Notes under the pieces: generated by a model | What the model saw: the letters and a program-made list of their open reading frames with translations, nothing else | The model's database searches: none | What the model was told of the DNA's origin: nothing | Translations under genes and position numbers: made by a program | Shown here: one piece after another, positions 52,198 to 61,264 of the stretch | How the letters are laid out: the number at the start of each line of letters is the position of its first letter | How positions within the stretch are numbered: the stretch's first letter is position 1 | Source of the DNA: Bacillota bacterium | Lineage (GTDB): Bacteria; Bacillota; Clostridia; Oscillospirales; Ruminococcaceae | Length of the DNA: 64,000 nucleotides | Assembly: GCA_023443315.1 (NCBI GenBank) | Contig: JAEZVA010000044.1 | Span: 1 to 64,000, forward strand | Direction: 5' to 3'

Positions 52198-54273
52198 TTA
52201 CAGCACGCCGCGATAATACAGCCCGCGGGTAAACTCCTCCGGCGGGGTGCCGCCGGTTTGGTAGCTGTCAATCACCGTTAGGGTTTCGTCCGCCGCCTCG
52301 TCGGTAAACAGCAGGGTGATAAAATCAAGCCCCCGCAGCTCGGGCAGGCGGTCGGTCAGGTATAGCGTGCGGCAGTTAAAGATCTCGCTTGCCGCGCCCT
52401 CGCACGCAACCCAGAAGCGGTTGTTCAGGCGGTCGAACATATAGCCCCCCCGTGTGCCACAGGCCTTGCAGGTTCTTGTGTGGTTGAGCGGGCAGCAGCG
52501 CACCAGCATGAGCGGAAGCCTGCCGTATGCGATGATGCCACGCGGCAGCTCGCCCATCAGGGTGCGCGCGTGGGCAAGGTCAAGCTCAATAGAGAGCTCG
52601 GTATCCTGCAGCCCAAGCCCGCGCAGCTCGTCTAGCGAAAGGGAGTTTGTGGTATTTAGCGAATACCCGCCGTACAGCTGCATCCCCAGGCGATGCCCCA
52701 GTTCGATCGCGCCAAGACCGGGGGCGTACAGCTTGTCTATTCCAAGCTTTTTGACGTCTTGTAGCTGCTGGAGTACGTCCTCCTCCTGCCCAAACATCCC
52801 GCGCGGAGGGCAGGCTATTACCTTGTGTAGCACCGGCGCAAGCTGCTCTGAATGGGACAGTATCTCGCCCACAGGCAGGTACAGTGCTTCGAGCGCGTTC
52901 AAACGGTCAAGCGGAATCTGGTCAAAGCGGCGAAACCGCGCCCGCAGTGCGGGCAGGGGCTGTGCGTCGCGTTTTGGCAAACGAACTGGTGTCGCTAACG
53001 GTAGCACGTCCCGCTTAATTGGTTGGGTGCGCAGGGCAGTCAGCTGCTCGGCACAATCGCGGCGCAGCGCGTTAATCCAAGCGTTTGGCACCATCAGTGT
53101 CTCGTCGATGTCAAACGAGATGTCCCGTGAGTAAAACGGTGTGCCGCCCAGCTTTTCTATCGCACCCCGTGCCCGCACCGCGTCGGTGGGGCTGTTTACC
53201 GCTTTCTCAGGGATATCCCCGAGTGCGACGGCGCGGTTGCCGTTCTCATCTGTGGCGGCAAGAGATACTCGCTGCCCTGCATTTTGGGTATATAAAAAAT
53301 CCACCGCGACGCGGGGCGTTTGTCGGTCATACAGGCGCGCAAGGTCTTTTAGTACACCCTGCGCCGCCGTGACGTCCTCTTTTTCGCGGGTGCCGAACAT
53401 CCCCTCGCCGCGCTTTGCTTCATAGTAGCCAGCGGTGAAGCCGCTGCGCGAAAACACCGCCTGAAGCTGAGACAGCTGTGCGTCCATCAGCGTGCCGTCG
53501 CGGGAGGAAACGCACGCGCTGATCGCCGCCGCGACGTATTCGGGGCGCTTGAGCCTGCCCTCGATCTTTACGGAGCTTACCCCGATTGCCGCAAGAGATG
53601 GAATCTCCTTTACAATCGAAAGGTCCTTTAACGAAAGCCCGCATGCATCGTCACCGCGGTTTGCGGCAAAGGGTAGGCGGCAGGGTTGGGCGCACTGCCC
53701 GCGGTTGCCGCTGCGTCTGCCTGCCACAGCGCTTAGATAGCACTGACCAGAAACCGACATGCACAAGGCACCATGTACAAACACCTCAGTCTCGATGGTA
53801 CAGCCCGATGTGATGTCACGCAGCTCGTCATACGAAAGCTCCCGCGCGAGAATAACGCGCGAAAACCCCTGTTTTTGCAAAAAAAGAGCGCCCGAAAGCG
53901 TGTGCACCGACATCTGGGTAGAGCCGTGCAGGGGCATAGAGGGGCAGATTTCCTTAACAAGGGCTGCAACCCCTAAGTCCTGAACGATCATAGCGTCTAC
54001 ACCCGCGTCCGCTGCCTCGGCTATTAGCGCGGCGGCGGCGGGAAGCTCGCGGTCAAACAATAGGGTATTCAGGGCAAGGTAAAGCTTTGCGCCGTGCAGG
54101 TGGCAGTTCGCCGCTGCATCGCGCAGGGCGTCTGTGGTAAAGTTCTCGGCCGAGCCGCGTGCGGAGAAAGAGGTTGCGCCGACGTATACCGCGTCTGCGC
54201 CGCACCGCAGTGCCGCATTGAGCGCGTCGGGACCGCCCGCGGGGGCGAGTATCTCTGGTTTATTCATATTCAT
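52198..54273 (-). CDS. Peptidase U32 family protein with DUF3656-like extension
   Basis: 691 residues. The N-terminal U32 domain has PEILAPAGGPDALNAALRCG, YVGATSFSARGSAENF, EVFVHGALCMSVSGQCYLS and GNRGQCAQPCRLP with the Fe-S Cys cluster. A collagenase-like/DUF3656 region follows, and a second barrel-like half near the C-terminus. Related proteins modify 23S rRNA (RlhA) or act in hydroxylation rather than proteolysis. It starts immediately after the zapA stop (TGAATG), so translation is coupled. Confidence 0.88.
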   Translation of the reverse strand: MNMNKPEILAPAGGPDALNAALRCGADAVYVGATSFSARGSAENFTTDALRDAAANCHLHGAKLYLALNTLLFDRELPAAAALIAEAADAGVDAMIVQDLGVAALVKEICPSMPLHGSTQMSVHTLSGALFLQKQGFSRVILARELSYDELRDITSGCTIETEVFVHGALCMSVSGQCYLSAVAGRRSGNRGQCAQPCRLPFAANRGDDACGLSLKDLSIVKEIPSLAAIGVSSVKIEGRLKRPEYVAAAISACVSSRDGTLMDAQLSQLQAVFSRSGFTAGYYEAKRGEGMFGTREKEDVTAAQGVLKDLARLYDRQTPRVAVDFLYTQNAGQRVSLAATDENGNRAVALGDIPEKAVNSPTDAVRARGAIEKLGGTPFYSRDISFDIDETLMVPNAWINALRRDCAEQLTALRTQPIKRDVLPLATPVRLPKRDAQPLPALRARFRRFDQIPLDRLNALEALYLPVGEILSHSEQLAPVLHKVIACPPRGMFGQEEDVLQQLQDVKKLGIDKLYAPGLGAIELGHRLGMQLYGGYSLNTTNSLSLDELRGLGLQDTELSIELDLAHARTLMGELPRGIIAYGRLPLMLVRCCPLNHTRTCKACGTRGGYMFDRLNNRFWVACEGAASEIFNCRTLYLTDRLPELRGLDFITLLFTDEAADETLTVIDSYQTGGTPPEEFTRGLYYRGVL

Positions 54274-54624
54274 TCAGTAGCCGACCGTTTGGTCGTGCCT
54301 GCTAAGCTCCTTTTTTAATCGATCCAGTTCTTTTCGCAGCTCGGTTACCTCATTGCGGCTGCGCGATGCGTCCTCAAGGTAATCCTTAATCTGACTGCGC
54401 AGGTTTTCTGCTCCGGTGTTGGTGTGGTTTAGCTCATCGAGCGTATCCATACAGCACAAAAGCAGTGCCTTGGTCATGGACAGGTTGGAGTTTTGCTGCA
54501 TCATATGCTCCACAATGTTGCTGATATATTCACCAAGCTTGGCAACATATTCGGGGTCTTCCGCCGTCGAGATATAGTAGTTGGTACCGCAGATGCAAAG
54601 CTTCACCGTATTTACAGGTTCCAT
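54274..54624 (-). CDS. zapA: Cell-division protein ZapA
   Basis: 116 residues. N-terminal ZapA fold (TVKLCICGTNYYISTAEDPEY), a central helix and a C-terminal coiled coil (EVTELRKELDRLKKELSRH). It promotes FtsZ bundling. ATG 54624 has GGAGGAAGTGG upstream; the TTG at 54642 is inside that site. zapA-U32 peptidase order is conserved in Clostridia. Confidence 0.88.
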   Translation of the reverse strand: MEPVNTVKLCICGTNYYISTAEDPEYVAKLGEYISNIVEHMMQQNSNLSMTKALLLCCMDTLDELNHTNTGAENLRSQIKDYLEDASRSRNEVTELRKELDRLKKELSRHDQTVGY

Positions 54625-54825
54625 ACAGTCCACTTCCTCCAATCGCCGTTTGTCGCGTTTCGTTTTTTATTCATTGCAACAGAAACACTCACAATGAAGA
54701 CATATATTATAGTATAATTCATTTTGGTGTATTATGAAAGAGCTAAAGCGGACAATTGCGGTTATTTTTACAGAAAGTTATGAAGAATCAAAGGATTATT
54801 TTACGTCGGCAGTATGAGCTTGCGT

Positions 54826-54855
54826 TTGCAAAGGGAACCGAAAGTATTGTATAAT
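54826..54855 (+). promoter_or_regulatory. Sigma-A promoter of glgP
   Basis: TTGCAA (54826-54831), an 18-bp spacer, then TATAAT (54850-54855). About 150 bp of leader separate it from glgP and contain the small inverted pieces GAATGATAG..CGCACC without a clear riboswitch. The zapA promoter must also lie in the 54625-55007 gap; a minus-strand TATAAT at 54710-54715 is a candidate -10. Confidence 0.6.
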
Positions 54856-55007
54856 GGTACTGTTTAAAAAACTACATTTCTGTTAATTTGAAGTAGCGTT
54901 ATGTCGCGCGCCGTCGAATGATAGCACCGCGTTTCGGCTTACGCTTCGTTCTTCGGTCGCACCCGATACATAACCCCGACCATATCGAAAGGATAGTGTA
55001 ATATACT

Positions 55008-57401
55008 ATGGATGCTCTATTTACTCCAACTCAACTTCGCTCTATGATTGAACTAAAGCTGCAAAACGAATTTTCGGTCACCCCGGCAGAGGCGTCGGAT
55101 GAACTGTTTTACAAGGCTCTGGCACTGGTCGTGCGCGAGACCCTTGCCGACAAACGCCGCCATTTTGCGGCAAAGGTAGACGGCAAGGGCGCAAAGCGTG
55201 TGTACTACCTGTGCATGGAGTTTTTGCTCGGACGGTCGCTTAAAAACAACCTCTATAACCTTGGCATCGAAACGGTGGCAAGCGAGGTGCTTGCCCAGAT
55301 GGGCGTCGAGCTGGAAAACCTGTTCGAGCACGAGCCGGATGCAGGGCTTGGCAACGGCGGCCTAGGCAGGCTTGCCGCCTGCTTTTTGGACTCGCTCGCG
55401 TCGCTGGACTACCCCGCCACGGGTTACTCTATTTTGTATGAGTACGGCATATTCAAGCAGCGCATCATCGACGGTTGGCAGACCGAGCTGCCAGACAACT
55501 GGCTGCCCGGTGGCGATATCTGGCTGGTGGAACGCCGCGACCAAGCGGTGGACGTCCGCTTTGACGGCGAGATTAAGAATAGCTGGCAGGACGGCTACCA
55601 CGAGGTTCGCCACGTCAACTATGTTACCGTTAAGGCGATTCCGTGTGATATGTACCTTTCGGGCTTTCACTCCGAGGGCGTTAGCAAGCTGCGCCTATGG
55701 AAGGCGGTAAGCCCCGGGCTTGATATGGAGCTGTTTAACAAGGGCGACTACCTGCGCGCCATGGGGCAGAACTCGATGGCGGAGGTCATCAGCAAGGTGC
55801 TGTACCCCAACGACAACCACATCGAGGGCAAAAGCCTGCGCCTGCGTCAGCAGTACTTTATGTGCGCGGCCTCGGTCGCAGATATCTGCCGCAAGCACCT
55901 AAAGACCTACGGTACGCTCGAGAACCTGCCCGAGAAGGTCGCCATCCACATCAACGACACCCACCCCGCCCTTGCCATTCCAGAGTTGATGCGCATTTTG
56001 CTCGACGAATGCGGCTATTCGTGGGAGAAGGCGTGGAAGCTGGTGACGGGCACGTTTGCCTACACCAACCACACCGTAATGAGCGAGGCGCTCGAGGTAT
56101 GGGGCGAGGACTTATTCCGCGCCACCCTGCCCCGCATCTGGCAGATTGTACACGAAATTAACGAGCGATGCTGCCGCGCACTGTTTGAACAGACGGGGGA
56201 TATGGCGAAGGTCGGGCGCATGGCGGTGGTGGCAAACCATCAGGTGCGCATGGCAAACCTGTCGGTGCTTGCGGGGCATTCGGTCAACGGTGTCTCGCGC
56301 ATCCATTCTCAGATACTCAAGGACAGCGTGTTTCATGACTTTTACACCGTCATGCCCGAGAAGTTTTGCAACGTAACCAACGGCATTGCGTCAAGGCGTT
56401 GGCTGTACCAGTCCAACAAGCCGCTGACTACGCTGCTGGGCGAGCTGATCGGCGACGGGTATATCAAGGATACGGCGCAGCTTAGCAGGGTAAGGGAGTA
56501 TGAGAACAAACCCGAGGTGTTAACCCGCCTTGCCGCGGTCAAACGCGAAAACAAGGAGGCGTTTGCGCGATATATACACGACAGCACCGGCGTTGCGTTA
56601 AACTGCGACTCGATCTTTGATGTGCAGGTCAAACGCCTGCACGAGTACAAGCGCCAGCACCTGAACGCACTGCACATCATCACCCAGTACCAGTGGCTGC
56701 TTGAAAACCCCGACGCGGATTTTGTGCCGCGCACCTATATCTTCGGCGCAAAGGCGGCGCCCGGCTACTACCTGGCAAAGCAGATTATCCGCTTAATCTG
56801 CACGTTGTCTAAGGAGCTGGAGCAGGACAGCCGCCTGCGCGATAAGTTGCGAGTTTTGTATCTGGAGGATTACCGCGTTACGCTGTCTGAGCTTTTAATG
56901 CCTGCAAGCGAGATATCCGAGCAGATCTCCCTTGCGGGAACCGAGGCGTCGGGCACGGGCAACATGAAGCTGATGCTAAACGGCGCGGTTACCTTAGGCA
57001 CGCTGGACGGCGCGAATATCGAGATTAAAGACGCGTGCGGCGGCGACGACAACATCATCGTGTTCGGCATGACCGCCGAGGAGGTTTCCTCACTACGCGA
57101 GGGCTACTCGCCCGCCGAGGTGTATAAGGCAAACGAAACCGTCCGCCGCGCCGTCGACCTGTTGACAACGGGCATCGGTGGAAACACGTTTGAGGAGATT
57201 GCCCAATCGCTCAAAAACAGTGATCCCTACATGGTGCTTGCCGATTTTGACAGCTACGCAAAGGCGCAGCGGGTTGCACAGGAGTGCTATACCGAGACAA
57301 ACAGGTGGCAGCGCATGTCGCTTGCAAACATCGCGGGGGCGGGGCAGTTTTCCGCCGACCGCTCGATTGGCGAGTACGCAAAGGGCATCTGGCGGCTGTG
57401 A
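55008..57401 (+). CDS. glgP: Glycogen/starch phosphorylase
   Basis: Phosphorolysis of alpha-1,4-glucans to glucose 1-phosphate. 797 residues. N-terminal GRSLKNNLYNLG and GLGNGGLGRLAACFLDSLA are intact. The PLP-site stretch EASGTGNMKLMLNGAVTLG contains the Schiff-base Lys, and DGANIEI follows. Phosphate-binding VFDVQVKRLHEYKRQ is present. No other glycogen genes are next to it. GAAAGGATAG precedes ATG 55008. Confidence 0.97.
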   Translation: MDALFTPTQLRSMIELKLQNEFSVTPAEASDELFYKALALVVRETLADKRRHFAAKVDGKGAKRVYYLCMEFLLGRSLKNNLYNLGIETVASEVLAQMGVELENLFEHEPDAGLGNGGLGRLAACFLDSLASLDYPATGYSILYEYGIFKQRIIDGWQTELPDNWLPGGDIWLVERRDQAVDVRFDGEIKNSWQDGYHEVRHVNYVTVKAIPCDMYLSGFHSEGVSKLRLWKAVSPGLDMELFNKGDYLRAMGQNSMAEVISKVLYPNDNHIEGKSLRLRQQYFMCAASVADICRKHLKTYGTLENLPEKVAIHINDTHPALAIPELMRILLDECGYSWEKAWKLVTGTFAYTNHTVMSEALEVWGEDLFRATLPRIWQIVHEINERCCRALFEQTGDMAKVGRMAVVANHQVRMANLSVLAGHSVNGVSRIHSQILKDSVFHDFYTVMPEKFCNVTNGIASRRWLYQSNKPLTTLLGELIGDGYIKDTAQLSRVREYENKPEVLTRLAAVKRENKEAFARYIHDSTGVALNCDSIFDVQVKRLHEYKRQHLNALHIITQYQWLLENPDADFVPRTYIFGAKAAPGYYLAKQIIRLICTLSKELEQDSRLRDKLRVLYLEDYRVTLSELLMPASEISEQISLAGTEASGTGNMKLMLNGAVTLGTLDGANIEIKDACGGDDNIIVFGMTAEEVSSLREGYSPAEVYKANETVRRAVDLLTTGIGGNTFEEIAQSLKNSDPYMVLADFDSYAKAQRVAQECYTETNRWQRMSLANIAGAGQFSADRSIGEYAKGIWRL

Positions 57402-57433
57402 TACTAAGTTTAATAAATAAAGGAGGAACTGGC

Positions 57434-57700
57434 ATGCTGTGGTTCTTTAACCGCAAAGAGGTATACACCGGCTTTTCGTTAAGCGACTTTGCCCGCGTGC
57501 GCGATACGCTGGCGGCAAACGGCATCCGCTATGAAACCAAGGTGGTGGATATCAGCGGCAGGGGTCGCGGCGTGCGAAGCGCGCTTTTTGCGACGGAGAG
57601 ATATTCCTCCTCGGCGGGCTACACATCGTATAGCAAGCAATACTACGTGTATGTGCACAAGGACGATTGTGACCGAGCAGTGCATCTGCTTAGCAGGTAA
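57434..57700 (+). CDS. Small DUF2007-like protein
   Basis: 88 residues. The pattern 'EVYTGFSLSDFARVRDTLAA' followed by NGIRYETKVVD is like small alpha/beta proteins of the DUF2007 or ACT-like type, but I am not certain. AGGAGGAACT precedes ATG 57434, 33 bp after glgP, so it is probably co-transcribed. No membrane segment. Function unknown. Confidence 0.6.
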   Translation: MLWFFNRKEVYTGFSLSDFARVRDTLAANGIRYETKVVDISGRGRGVRSALFATERYSSSAGYTSYSKQYYVYVHKDDCDRAVHLLSR

Positions 57701-57748
57701 GGTTCTTGTTTGCCGACAGATTGCATGTTGTATGAAATCGCATAAGAA

Positions 57749-57783
57749 AGAGGAACCGGAAAGATTAATCTTCTGGTTCCTCT
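57749..57783. terminator. Terminator after glgP and the small gene
   Basis: Stem AGAGGAACC / GGTTCCTCT extended by inner AAGATTAATCTT, followed by ATTTTTG on the plus strand. It also faces the ECF gene on the minus strand. Confidence 0.8.
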
Positions 57784-57804
57784 ATTTTTGTATAAAATGC
57801 TTTG

Positions 57805-58401
57805 TCAGCTCATGATGCGCTTGTAGATGGTTGTGTTTTTTAGCGCCCTGCGCACCGCAAAGGCCAATGGCACCGCAACCGCGCACGCGATGATGGCGTT
57901 GGTTAGCGAGGTGGCGGCCTTTACCGCGACGTTTACCCACGCAACCTCTACAGTAGTGCGGTCAAACCAGATGTTAAACACAAAGCTTTTGGTTAGGTAA
58001 AGCACTACGTAGGTGAGCGAGCCGGACACCGCACCGATGATGTTGGTAACGGTGTTTTCGCCCTTTCTGCCCGCCGCGTGGGCGATAACGCCGCACACAA
58101 ACGCAAGCAAAAACTTAAACACCAGCGTATACGGCGCGCTAGAGATGTACACAGGGTCGACGAGGTCGAACACAAACGAGCCGAGCCCCGCAGCAAGACC
58201 GCCGTTTAGTCCGCCCAGTAAAAGACCCGAAAGCAGACACAGCACGTTGCCCAGATGGATGGCGGTGTTGTCGCCGAACGGCGTGGGAATCTTTATGCGC
58301 AAAAAGGACGAAGCGAACACAAGCGCCGCCAAAAGACCCACCGCAACAATGGTATACAGGTCAAACCTCTTTTTGGATTGGGATTGACTGGACATAAACA
58401 T
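57805..58401 (-). CDS. ECF transporter S component, probably for vitamin B6
   Basis: 198 residues, about six helices, with the ECF-S core TPFGDNTAIHLGNVLCLLSG and GLAAGLGSFVFDL. It captures a vitamin for an ECF module encoded elsewhere. It lies 40 bp downstream of a pyridoxal kinase on the same strand. A pyridoxine (PdxU-like) substrate is therefore likely by context, not by sequence. Confidence 0.8.
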   Translation of the reverse strand: MFMSSQSQSKKRFDLYTIVAVGLLAALVFASSFLRIKIPTPFGDNTAIHLGNVLCLLSGLLLGGLNGGLAAGLGSFVFDLVDPVYISSAPYTLVFKFLLAFVCGVIAHAAGRKGENTVTNIIGAVSGSLTYVVLYLTKSFVFNIWFDRTTVEVAWVNVAVKAATSLTNAIIACAVAVPLAFAVRRALKNTTIYKRIMS

Positions 58402-58441
58402 AGCACCCTTCTCTTACGAAATGTGCAGCGTCCTTTTTTCT

Positions 58442-59311
58442 TTACAACGGCTTATAGTCCGACAGCATCTGGTTTTGACCCAGCCACGGCAGCGTTTTTT
58501 CGAGCATGATGCCCTCGCGGGTATCGGTGCCAAAGCCAAACGTGGTGTTGATGGTAAGCTCCGCAAAGCGGGTGGCGCGGTCTACCGCCATGGGCAGGCT
58601 GTAGCCCGTCAGCAGGGAGCCGGTCAAAACGCTTGCGAACACGTCCCCCGTACCCGGATAGTGAACCGGAACATAGTTGCACCGTACCGTCCAGTACGCA
58701 CCGCGCTCGCGGTCGTACGCGAGGTTTGCCATCTCGCCGCTTGCCATCGGTACGCCGGTAATCACCACCTGATTGGGTCCTTTTTCGCCCAGTCGCGCCA
58801 GCATGCTCTTTGCCTCTGTGCGGGTGAGCGATGCGGGGAAGTCCATGCCAAGCAGCATTGCGCTCTCGGTCAGGTTGGGGGTGATGATGTCCGCTACGCT
58901 GACCAGCTCCACCATGCGCGCGCGCATTGCGGGGGTATAGGTCTTGTAGGGCTTGCCGTGGTCGCCCATTACGGGGTCTACCACCGCAAGTGCGTCGGAA
59001 TAGGTTGTAAAGTAATCAAGGCAGCTGTCAATTTGGTGCTCTGAGCCAAGAAAGCCGCTGTACACACAATCAAACACAATCTTTTCCCGCTTGTAGTGCG
59101 CAAGGCTCTGCGCGAGAAAATCGGTTAGATCGAAAAACGCAACCTCGCCAAAGCCGCCGGTATGTGACGACAAAATGGCGGTGGGTATGGGGCACACCTG
59201 CACGCCGATTGCCGAAAGCACCGGCAGCACAACGCTTAAGGAGCAGCGCCCGATTCCCGAAAGGTCGTGAATGGCAGCAACCCGCTTGGGTCCCGACTGC
59301 ATAGCGGACAT
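58442..59311 (-). CDS. pdxY: Pyridoxal/pyridoxamine kinase, PdxK/PdxY-like
   Basis: 289 residues, ribokinase-like fold. Substrate side: IHDLSGIGRCSLSVVLPVL and ILSSHTGGFG. DPVMGDHGKPY is the anion-binding region. ITPNLTESAMLLG is conserved, and YPGTGDVFASVLTG carries the catalytic Asp. It phosphorylates B6 vitamers to trap them as PLP precursors. ATG 59311 with GGAGGG upstream is chosen over TTG 59317. Operon with the ECF S component. Confidence 0.9.
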   Translation of the reverse strand: MSAMQSGPKRVAAIHDLSGIGRCSLSVVLPVLSAIGVQVCPIPTAILSSHTGGFGEVAFFDLTDFLAQSLAHYKREKIVFDCVYSGFLGSEHQIDSCLDYFTTYSDALAVVDPVMGDHGKPYKTYTPAMRARMVELVSVADIITPNLTESAMLLGMDFPASLTRTEAKSMLARLGEKGPNQVVITGVPMASGEMANLAYDRERGAYWTVRCNYVPVHYPGTGDVFASVLTGSLLTGYSLPMAVDRATRFAELTINTTFGFGTDTREGIMLEKTLPWLGQNQMLSDYKPL

Positions 59312-59317
59312 GAACAA

Positions 59318-59771
59318 TCCCTCCGTATGCTACACCATGGTTATAGTATAGCCGCATATTACTGTCTTTTCAAAAAACGCGGGGGGATAAGCTTACCCCC
59401 TTCGGTTTATGCCGTTTGTACAATACATAGTATAATGCAAGGCGACTGGGTTGGCAATTAAAACAGCAACAAACGCCTTGTTTTTTAGATACTTACAGTC
59501 GGTTTTAAAAATTGCACAATTATAAAAAAGAATAGGGTGCAAATTTGTGAAAATAATAGAATAAGCAAACCGAAGCTTTTTTCTCTACCGCTTTTTACGC
59601 GTAAAATTTAGCATGGGCGCATTTGCCTTGCTGTCTATTATTTGCTGTTTATAATGTCACCGCAGGCGGCAACAATAATGTTGCAGAGGATCACCTGCTT
59701 AACAATATATCAGTCGCTTTGTATTTGCAAAAAAGCGAAAGGAATTGTGCTTGAAAGGATGAAGTAGTACT
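59318..59771. other. AT-rich gap upstream of the small helical protein
   Basis: About 450 bp without a gene. A TATAAT at 59431-59436 could be a -10 but lacks a good -35. Sequence 59560-59700 is AT-rich with no convincing structure. It holds the pdxY promoter on the minus strand near its left edge and the 59772 promoter near its right edge. Confidence 0.4.
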
Positions 59772-59966
59772 ATGAAATCTACCATGTCGTCTATCGCCAC
59801 CGGCGTTGCGGTTGCCGCTGCGCTTGGTGCAGGTGCTTATTTTCTGGGTGGAAACAAGAAAATGAAGCGTATGTTAAAGAGAAGCAAGCTAAAAAAGAAT
59901 GCCACCATGGCGGTGCGTGCCGTTTCGGATTTTGTGGATGATATCTCGTCATCTGTGGGACGGTAG
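59772..59966 (+). CDS. Small membrane-anchored helical protein
   Basis: 64 residues, hydrophobic Gly/Ala-rich segment 8-27 followed by a basic stretch (KKMKRMLKRSKLKK) and an amphipathic end (AVRAVSDFVDDISSSVG). GAAAGGATGAAG precedes the ATG. Likely a single-pass membrane peptide, similar in layout to YtxH-like or stress-related small proteins. Function unknown. A terminator follows. Confidence 0.6.
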   Translation: MKSTMSSIATGVAVAAALGAGAYFLGGNKKMKRMLKRSKLKKNATMAVRAVSDFVDDISSSVGR

Positions 59967-59991
59967 CTACGTTGTCCGGACAATAACAAAG

Positions 59992-60013
59992 GGCGGATGC
60001 AGCAGCATCCGCC
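59992..60013. terminator. Terminator between the small protein and pheA
   Basis: Stem GCGGATGC / GCATCCGC with a 4-nt loop and short T-rich tail. Shared by convergent genes. Confidence 0.6.
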
Positions 60014-60042
60014 TTACATATGTTATGGGGCAGTGCAGGCGC

Positions 60043-61179
60043 TTAAGTGAGCGCGTAGTTGCCCAAAAAGCGGAAGGTGCCCTGGTCGTTATCTAAGCTT
60101 TGCAGAAGGTCGCGAATTCCATCGGCGGCAACGTTGCCGTCAAACTCGAAAAAGAACATAAACTCAAACGGCCGCTCGGGAATCGGGCGCGACTCAATCT
60201 TTGTTATATTCATGCCCCGGGCGGAAAAGCGCGACATTACGCGGTACAGCGAGCCGGGGGTGTGCGCGGTTTTTAGCATTAAAGCAATGCGCCGCGCGTC
60301 TGGGTAAACAGACGGCGTTTTGGAGAATAAAATAAACCGTGTCTGATTGTTGTCGTTGTTTTGCACGTTACGCGCAAGCACCTTTAGTCCGTACAGCGCG
60401 GCGCACTCTTCATGGGCAAGGGCTGCACAGGTTAGGTCGTCTTGCTGCGAAACCTGCTGCGCTGCGACGGCGGTGTTGGTGCAGGGCGTCTCGGCTATGC
60501 CGCGGTGCGCGGCAAAAAAATCGCTGCACTGGCTAAGTGCCTGGGGGTGCGAGTACACCGTGCGCACGTTCTTCGCGTCTGCCCCGGGCTTACCAAGCAG
60601 GCAGTGGGTTACCGTAAGGTCGTACGCCTTGATGATATACACCCCGCCACGGCTGAGCAGGTCGTACACCTCGCCCACCGAACCAGCGCTGCTGTTTTCG
60701 AGCGGCAGTACGCCGTAACGCGCCTTGCCGCTTAGCACCGCGTCGCAAACGTCCGAAAAACGGTCGTAGCATACCCGCTCGGGGTCGTCTACCAGATGCG
60801 CCGCCGCAAGGTAGGAATACGCGCCCCGCACGCCCTGACACGCCACCACGGCGCCGTAGACTATCGGCTCGGGGTTGTGCACCGCGCGGCTCAGCATCGC
60901 GGAAAGCGCGCCCTCGTCGGCTATTGAGTGGTGCTGCACCGCCTTGCTGATGTCCATGATCGCGGCAAACAGCATCTGCGAGGGGACGCTGTATTCCTCG
61001 CCCGCCAGCTTTCCGATGCGGGCAAGCAGCTCCTCCTCCCGCTGTGGTTGGTAGATGGGTAGGTTGTGTGCCGCCTTATAATCGGCGACCTGCTGCACCA
61101 GCTGCATGCGGTGCAAAAACAAACGGAGCAGCTCGCGGTCGACCTCGTCTATGCCGCTGCGAAGCTCGTCAAGATTCAT
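60043..61179 (-). CDS. pheA: Bifunctional chorismate mutase / prephenate dehydratase
   Basis: First steps to phenylalanine from chorismate. Residues 1-85 are an AroQ chorismate mutase (LDELRSGIDEVDRELLRLF). Residues 105-280 form prephenate dehydratase with GAYSYLAA, LPLENSSAGSVGEVYDLL and NNDNNQTRFILFSK containing the TRF motif. Residues 290-378 are an ACT regulatory domain (ESRPIPERPFEFMFFFEFDG), expected to bind Phe. It follows aroC on the same strand at 85 bp, completing the pathway cluster. Confidence 0.95.
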   Translation of the reverse strand: MNLDELRSGIDEVDRELLRLFLHRMQLVQQVADYKAAHNLPIYQPQREEELLARIGKLAGEEYSVPSQMLFAAIMDISKAVQHHSIADEGALSAMLSRAVHNPEPIVYGAVVACQGVRGAYSYLAAAHLVDDPERVCYDRFSDVCDAVLSGKARYGVLPLENSSAGSVGEVYDLLSRGGVYIIKAYDLTVTHCLLGKPGADAKNVRTVYSHPQALSQCSDFFAAHRGIAETPCTNTAVAAQQVSQQDDLTCAALAHEECAALYGLKVLARNVQNNDNNQTRFILFSKTPSVYPDARRIALMLKTAHTPGSLYRVMSRFSARGMNITKIESRPIPERPFEFMFFFEFDGNVAADGIRDLLQSLDNDQGTFRFLGNYALT

Positions 61180-61264
61180 AGAAAAAAACCATGCCTTTCC
61201 GGTAGGGTGATAATATCACTTGACCAAAATGTATCGACAGAGTAAGGCGTTGTTACATACTCAC

